36,381 bases of DNA, taken from Chromera velia. Lineage: Eukaryota > Sar > Chromeraceae. The stretch spans positions 1 through 36,381 of the forward strand of contig JAHBMJ010000659.1 in NCBI GenBank assembly GCA_018398765.1, in the 5' to 3' direction. Shown piece after piece: positions 31,429-36,381 of this stretch. A program made the translations under genes and the position numbers. The notes under the pieces are model-generated. The model saw only the letters and a list, made by a program, of their open reading frames with translations. It ran no database searches and was not told where the DNA came from. Numbering within the stretch: the stretch's first letter is position 1; each line of letters opens with the position of its first letter.

Positions 31429-32188
31429 CGACCGACTGACTGACTGACTGACTGACATTCTCTTTCTCTAAGGCCACCAGTTTGTCGTTTGTCTCTTCTG
31501 CCGTGCGGTCTCTTTCCACCTCTCGGGTGACGTTGTGGGCCTTCTCCTTCTGCAGCTCTGCAGCCAATCGTCTATTTTCTGCCCTGAGGCCCCTTTCAAC
31601 TTTGGTTCTGGGCGACTGGGGGTCCTCCTCGTGGAGCGATTTGGAGGAGTGGTCAGAGGGCGTAGACGGGCGGTCGCTTCGAGGCGTTACCAGGTGAAGT
31701 GCGCTGAAGCGCTGCAAACGAGGCGAGATAAGGGGAAAAGTTAAGAAAAAGGCAGGAATGGAGGGGATGTTCAAAATACGACCTGGACGCAATGAAGAAG
31801 GGGCATGCGGGAAGACCTTCACTGTTGTTTGGCTTACCTTTGCCTTCTCTTTCTCCTTGTCAAGTTGGTGCTGGAGTTCGCTCACGTGGCTCCGCAACGC
31901 ATGTGCCTCTTCTGTGACAAACTTCATCTGCTTCTGTGACTGGTTGTAGGCCTGTACGAGGTTTTTGTGCGCCTTTTGAAGCCTGTCATGGGTAAACGCC
32001 AACTGATTTCTGTCGGCCTCTGCCCACTCTAAAATTTCAGTGTCTCTGGGTGTGGTTGCTCTCACCGAGTCCTTCCGTGTGCCCTTCAAAATGGAAAGAA
32101 ACAAGGTCTTCTTGTCTGGCACATGATACTTCTCGAGAAGCCTTTCCACCAGCTCATCCTCTGAGTGGATGGGTGACTGGAAGGACAT
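26800..32188 (-). CDS. Long coiled-coil protein with tandem 57-residue repeats and a papain-fold-like C-terminal domain
   Basis: Three exons, all phase 0: 32188-31838, 31711-31457, 30912-26800 (stop TAG at 26802-26800); 1572 residues. The ATG at 32188 (MSFQSPIHSEDELVERLLEK) is preceded by an acceptor-like CTGACAG, and a GTGAGT donor at 32446 suggests a 5' untranslated exon upstream. Layout: a helical N-terminus (about 1-200); a Ser/Pro- and acid-rich region with basic patches (KRLRGG, KLKRRQSS); then a long coiled coil with repeats of SLQRSLSQAEQSLVSLQQ...; then a globular C-terminus of about 300 residues. The last has SSEGFCHLVAFCDLFE, AAVLKAPIIASLVL and HRHVLVVGWDSASGAFLVKE. These match, in order, the Cys helix, the strand before the His loop, and the His strand pair of papain-type (C1-like) folds. 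The usual Asn (VKNSW) is replaced by Glu (VKEP), so activity is doubtful. No family assignment is certain. Confidence 0.8.
28169..28980 (-). repeat. Coding tandem repeat, 171 bp (57 residues), about 4.7 copies
   Basis: The marker CCTCGCCCCTTCCTCTTTCT recurs at 171-bp spacing five times (about 28211, 28382, 28553, 28724 and 28895). Units are nearly identical: only single residues differ (QQQ/QQE, GWK/GWS, EEE/EEG). Four full units and one partial first unit encode coiled coil rich in Gln, Glu and Lys. The array also creates a long open frame on the opposite strand that is only a shadow. Confidence 0.95.
31303..31456 (-). repeat. (GACT)n/(GGCT)n tetranucleotide tract starting at a splice donor
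   Basis: On the sense (minus) strand the intron after the exon ending at 31457 begins GTCAGTCAGTCAGTCAGTC, then GGTC, then AGCC units, then GTCA again for over 150 bp. Read through, it gives a Ser/Gln repeat that I take as intronic, because the exons on either side join in phase without it. Confidence 0.85.
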
Positions 32189-32199
32189 CCTCTCTAGCT

Positions 32200-32831
32200 C
32201 TGTCAGACAAAAAGGATCAAAATCGGTTCACAGCAGGAAGGCTCGTGGGCATTCAATTGGAGAAGCACAAAGGATGTACAGGAAGTTGAAGTTAAGCTGA
32301 AGGTTCCTCAGACGCCTTTCCTGCCACTTCACAATGCTGCAACTGCAAGGAGTCCAAGAACTAGCTGCATGACACAGAAAGTTGCGTCTCAGTCTGCATG
32401 ATGTCTGCATTGTGCACAGATTCCGATTTTGTCCCGGAAAACTCACCTTAGATTTCGCTTTTCCGGACCACTCGAAAAGCCTCGAAGGCTGCATGAGTCG
32501 AAGCATGTCGAAGCTGGGCGCCGGGCTGCATGCACGAGCACGAGACGGCCGCGTGCAGTGAGAGCGGATCTTCTGCTTTCTGTTCTCTCTCTGCGACCAT
32601 CGTGTGGATTCAAATGGACCTCTGATTGTTTGTACTGCTCCTCGCAGCACACTTCTCTGCCTTAACCCATTGACGGACTTTTCGGTTTTAAGACTACACA
32701 GGTGGAGGTTACCGTGCTCCTTTCTGTGTGAGACTTGCGGAACTTGCTTGGAGGAGCCGTGAGGTGCTCCATTTTTTCTACTGAGGGCAGCCTTGCGTGA
32801 GGAGAGTTTGAGCGTGGCCTCGGACGGAAGG
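32200..32831. promoter_or_regulatory. Divergent promoter and 5' leader region of the coiled-coil and 128-residue protein genes
   Basis: TGCATGCA is at 32527-32534 and the GAGACG core at 32542-32547, 7 bp apart, in a GC-rich patch (GGGCGCCGGGC). On the minus strand a GTGAGT donor at 32446 and an acceptor at 32200 suggest a leader intron of about 247 bp for the coiled-coil gene. The plus-strand gene starts at 32832. Confidence 0.5.
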
Positions 32832-35077
32832 ATGTTGAATTTCGTTCCAAAGTCAGACGTGTCCTCTTAATTTTTTCATCTGAACGTCGCAGTTCATTCA
32901 CAAACGAAACACTGCTCTCTCTCTCTCTGTTTCTGTTGTGCTGCACGCAGACGGTGTCCGTCGGTGAGCCTGCTGTACGGGAAGAGGGCGATCCAGAGAA
33001 TCGAAGTGGGGTCCCGCAAACACCACGTGGAGGTAGGCGGGTCCTTCTCTTGAAGCCGTTTTTGTTTTGGGGGCCTTGTGAGGACATTTTTTCCTTGTAG
33101 GAGGAATCTTGTGGGTGCCTGGATCGCCAGGTTTTTGCCTCGCAGTTCTGAATTTTTCCATCTGGGTTTGTCGACACAAACCTTTTTTGCCTTTCATAGA
33201 TCGAATTAGAGGACCCCCGAAGATCAGCAAGGCTGCGGGGAAACCAGAGGGGTTTGGGACGAGGACGATTGTGATCAATGAAATATTTGTTTGCCGCTTC
33301 CTCTCTCCCCTCCATTTTGCTTCCTTTTGCAGATCCCCGTGCAGATTGTCGACGACGTCTGCAAGAAAGTTGACACCTCTGTGGAATACAAGAACAAGGG
33401 CTTCAACCCTCTGCCATGGAGTGAATTCATCAAAATCAAGTCAGGAAAAAAAAAAAAATGATGAGAGGGGGGAAGGTGTCAAAGAAAGAGCATCATGTGA
33501 TCTGCCGAGCATGTTTTTGTTTCTTCCCCTTCATTTTTGGTCTCCCGTCCTCTCATCTCACTTCTTTGCCTCATCTTTTTTCCTTTCCCCCCTGCCCTCC
33601 TCCTGCATCTTTCCTTTCTCTCTCCCTTCCGTTTCTGAACCGCTACCCACCTTCTCTCTGACTCTCCGCTAGTCTCGCCTCATGTTCCTCTGCTGGGGCT
33701 GTCAACGTTGCTTCGCTTCTTCTGCCTTTCAAACAAGACTTCCTGCTTCGACCATCACTGCATGTTCTCCCTCCCATCAATCCGCTCTGTCTGCCCTGCC
33801 TGTCTTGCAACGTGTCGATCGCGTGTCGACTGGAAGAAGGCAGGTGAAGGGAAGGGAAGAAGCACACGCCCAGACCGCCCCACCTCCCGCCCCCCCAACG
33901 CTTCAGGAAGCGCGCCCTCGTCTTTTGTCCTCGGAAATCCGTTTCAATTCACCTCGTTGTCTCTCTTCCTTCGCTCTACTCCTCCTTCTTGTCTCCTGCT
34001 CTGTGCGTGGTTTGGCAGACTGGACGCCCAAAATTTGATGGAGAGCAACGTCAAGTCGGCATTGACGGACCTTGATTGGTACCCCAAGGTCAGTCAGTCA
34101 TGCGTTTATTTTTATACAGAATTCTTTTTCATACAGAATTCTTTTTCATACAGAATTATGAAAGTAAACGATTGGTACCCCACGGTCAGTCTGTCAGCGT
34201 GTCTGCTTGTCTGCTACTCTTCTTTCTGTCCTGCCTGCCTGTGTGACTCTCTGCCTGTCTGTCTGCTTCTTCGGTGTCTATGTTTCTTGCCTCTCTCTTT
34301 CGTAACTGAGTGGGAGACAAATTGGATCCTCAAAGCTACCCGACGGACAAAGAAAAAAGTGGAGGGAAGATGTGGAGGGAAGGACATACAGAGAGACTGA
34401 CGGAAGGAAACACAGATATCAATATTTCAGGGAGAGAGAAGAAGAAACAGAAGCAAGCGAAGTTGAAATTGAGGGGACAGCTAGAGAGGCTGAAGGAAAC
34501 AGAGAGAGAGAGAGAGAAAGAAAGAAAGGAAGGAAGGAAGAAAAAAAGAAAGAAAGAAAGGGATTGATTGATCGAGCAGAGGGAGGGAGGGATAGAGAGC
34601 GAGAGAGAGAGAGAGAGAGAGAGAGAAACATTAACATTGTCCAGATGTCATCGCGGCAGGCAGACCTTCTTCTTTCGTCGAGCCACTTGCTCTCTGTTTT
34701 GGATGTACGAGTAGGCACTCTGTACTGTACACTCCATTCAGCTACAAGGAAACCGAAACGCATGTAAAAAATGGAGGGGCGAGGACGCTTCGGAGACATG
34801 GAGTCGCCACACTTGCAGCAGTTACCTCAACCTGCTTTTCATCTGAATGTGACTGGGCTTTCCGATGGCTGTTTGTTGAACTTCTGGGGAAATGTGCACA
34901 CGAAGACCATACCCATTCACTCTTTTCCTGCCTGGTCTGCCTGTGGTTTCCCTCTCTCCCTCTTTGCAGCTGGCAGCTCTCCATGTGGGTCACTCGACTC
35001 TGACGGAAATCGACGCGGCAGCAAAAGTTGCTGCCCCCTCCGCCCCCGTCAGCTACAAGCTTCCCGTCTCCGGCTGA
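32832..35077 (+). CDS. Unrecognised 128-residue protein, five exons
   Basis: Exons 32832-32851, 32951-33032, 33333-33439, 34019-34088 and 34970-35077 all have GT-AG borders and the phases agree throughout; 387 nt including TGA. The protein starts MLNFVPKRCPSVSLLYGKRA and continues IEVGSRKHHVE, then IPVQIVDDVCKKVDTSVEY, FNPLPWSEFIKIK, LMESNVKSALTDLDWYPK and LAALHVGHSTLTEID, and ends KLPVSG. It is soluble-looking, with no signal peptide or membrane segment. I do not recognise a family. Small size, many exons and a likely shared promoter with the coiled-coil gene are all that context offers. The first exon is only 20 nt, so the start is the weakest part. Confidence 0.68.
34074..34191 (+). repeat. 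Duplicated exon end and donor, with a 17-bp triplication between
   Basis: GATTGGTACCCCAAGGTCAGTC (34074-34095, the real exon 4 end plus donor) recurs as GATTGGTACCCCACGGTCAGTC at 34170-34191. Between them the 17-bp unit ATACAGAATTCTTTTTC occurs twice plus a partial third copy (34114-34157), each copy carrying an acceptor-like ATACAG. Confidence 0.85.
34506..34626 (+). repeat. Purine-rich (GA)n, (GAAA)n, (GGAA)n tracts
   Basis: Simple purine repeats inside intron 4 of the 128-residue protein gene, on the sense strand. Other introns in the window are pyrimidine-rich on the sense strand, so this one stands out. Confidence 0.85.
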
Positions 35078-36381
35078 GGGAGGAAGGGAGGGGGGGGGCC
35101 TCTCAGGAACCCATAAAGGTCGACCGGCAGGACGGAAAGGGCGGGGGGGGGGCGTAGCGGCATCACCCCGCAAATGCAGTGAAAGCTGCTTTCCGAGGAG
35201 CCAAGAGCTGGAGAGACGGGCGCACGCCGACCCCGCCAAATCCTTTTTCGCTTTTCAGCCTGCTTGCAGTAACATCAGAATTTTATTTCAATCGATTCGA
35301 GAAGGTTCTGGACCCCAAGCGGGATCTTTGATATTATGGTCGGTGCGGGGTCGAACGAGAATGCAGCTATGTTCGTGCTGCCCTCCGTCGTAGCATGTCG
35401 CTACAATGCGGCTACATTCTGCAGAGTGTGTACATTCAATGTCTAACTGTTTCAAATTTGCTGTTTATAGTAGCTAGGCTGCTAGTTTCTAGGCTAGTTT
35501 GAATGTTTGTCGTATTCTAGATCGTAATACCGTCGTATCATACTAGCAGATCAGACTAGACATCTTTAAATATTGTCTTTTAAGGATTTCTGAGGTTAAT
35601 TCCTGGTCAAACAGTGCACTGACATTTTAAGTTATATTTGCTTGCATATATGTGTATCTTTTCTATTATAAATTCTATATAAAAATTAATTGATCCAATG
35701 TTTTTGTTTGATTAAAGGTTGATCAAGATAGTAAATTTCTTGGGGCATATTAACAAAAAAAAAAATGATCAGAGCTATATATAAGAATTTTTTGTAAAAA
35801 AACTCAAAAAACACTTAACAAGAATTGTGCAACAGATGAATAACACTTATGCAACAATCAAACAATAGTTGCTAATTTGCCTATTAAATTAATTTAAAAA
35901 AAAAAAAAAACAGAGTTTGGAAGAATTTTTTTTTTAACCGACGCCAATAGAATTTTTTTTTGTATAAAGTGATTTTGTGCTATTAAATTTGGAGAACTTA
36001 AACCCCTGAAGTTTAAATAACACTCAATTTTTATAGAAATTCTTAATAAGAGAGGGGGATCGTCTTGGATGGGTAATTTAAAAGCTAAGTATAAAGAGAT
36101 ACAGAGCTATCTAGAGAGCTATAGACATAAAGAAACAACAAAAAGAAAAATGATCGTTCATGTAAAAACATAAAGAAACGGAGTTATGAACTGATGTATT
36201 CAATCTATTTAGCTATATCTAGCCAAACTTTGAGGGGTCGGGTAGATGTATAACCAAATGTAGCCAAAGTTTTCATTCTAATATTTTTACTTGTATAAAT
36301 TTAAATTTGATTTTTAAGGGTTTACTTTGATAGTAAAAACGATTAAAACCTAGATTAAAACCTCGGAATCCTCCACCCCCC
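35078..36381. other. 3' flank and AT-rich island, no gene seen
   Basis: 35078-35400 is probable 3' untranslated or flanking DNA with G-runs. From about 35430 to the window end the sequence is strongly AT-rich with A- and T-runs, many stops in all frames, and no recognised RNA gene. It resembles the islands at 17815-18350 and 25820-26760. Confidence 0.55.

Noticed and set aside
31223-31456. Ser/Gln repeat (VSQSVSQSVSQS) as part of the coiled-coil protein
   Set aside because: The frame runs into a tetranucleotide tract that begins at a good donor, and the next exon joins in phase from 30912, so this is intron.
32662-33315. 217-codon open frame on the minus strand
   Set aside because: It lies antisense over exons 1-2 and introns of the plus-strand five-exon gene, whose four junctions agree in phase; no domain seen in the minus frame.
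1-36381. CRISPR arrays, bacterial operons, rRNA genes or dinoflagellate spliced-leader sequence
   Set aside because: None found; the tandem repeats lack spacer structure, genes are intron-rich, and no rRNA or spliced-leader core was seen on either strand.

Overview
The window looks like nuclear DNA of an alveolate, most likely a chromerid-type relative of apicomplexans. This is inferred from four things: GT-AG genes cut into many short exons, a radial-spoke (motile cilium) gene, a protein resembling the acylated PKA regulatory subunits of apicomplexans, and TGCATGC plus GAGACG promoter motifs like those known from Toxoplasma. No species can be fixed from sequence alone. Base composition is near 50% GC around genes, with AT-rich islands between them, and introns are loaded with microsatellites.

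Layout. (1) 1-4419, minus: a PKA-regulatory-subunit-like gene whose 3' end runs off the left edge. (2) 5451-8145: a small, young LTR-type element with about 263-bp direct terminal repeats and an initiator-Met primer site. (3) 10002-17178, plus: a full RSP4/RSP6 (RSPH4A/6A) radial-spoke head gene; 18 exons join in phase into a 472-residue protein. (4) 17179-20690: no gene seen; AT-rich DNA, a diverged tandem repeat and a 12-bp minisatellite. (5) 20691-about 21605, minus: a P-loop NTPase of the NadR/AAA_28 type, divergent from (6) 22965-24416, plus: a two-exon apolipoprotein-L-like gene; a GC-rich stretch lies between them. (7) 24417-26799: pyrimidine-rich then AT-rich non-coding DNA. (8) 26800-32188, minus: a three-exon gene for a 1572-residue coiled-coil protein with 171-bp coding repeats and a C-terminal domain resembling papain-fold peptidases. 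It is divergent from (9) 32832-35077, plus: a five-exon gene for an unrecognised 128-residue protein. (10) 35078-36381: AT-rich, no gene seen.

How the genes may work together. RSP4/6 belongs to the axoneme and the PKA-R-like protein to cAMP signalling, which in other systems controls ciliary beating and secretion; nothing here shows a direct link. Two of the gene pairs share divergent promoter regions. Across the genes, introns often start with tetranucleotide repeats that look like expansions of the splice donor itself, which is the most unusual general feature of the window. All multi-exon models were built by eye from splice sites and reading phase.
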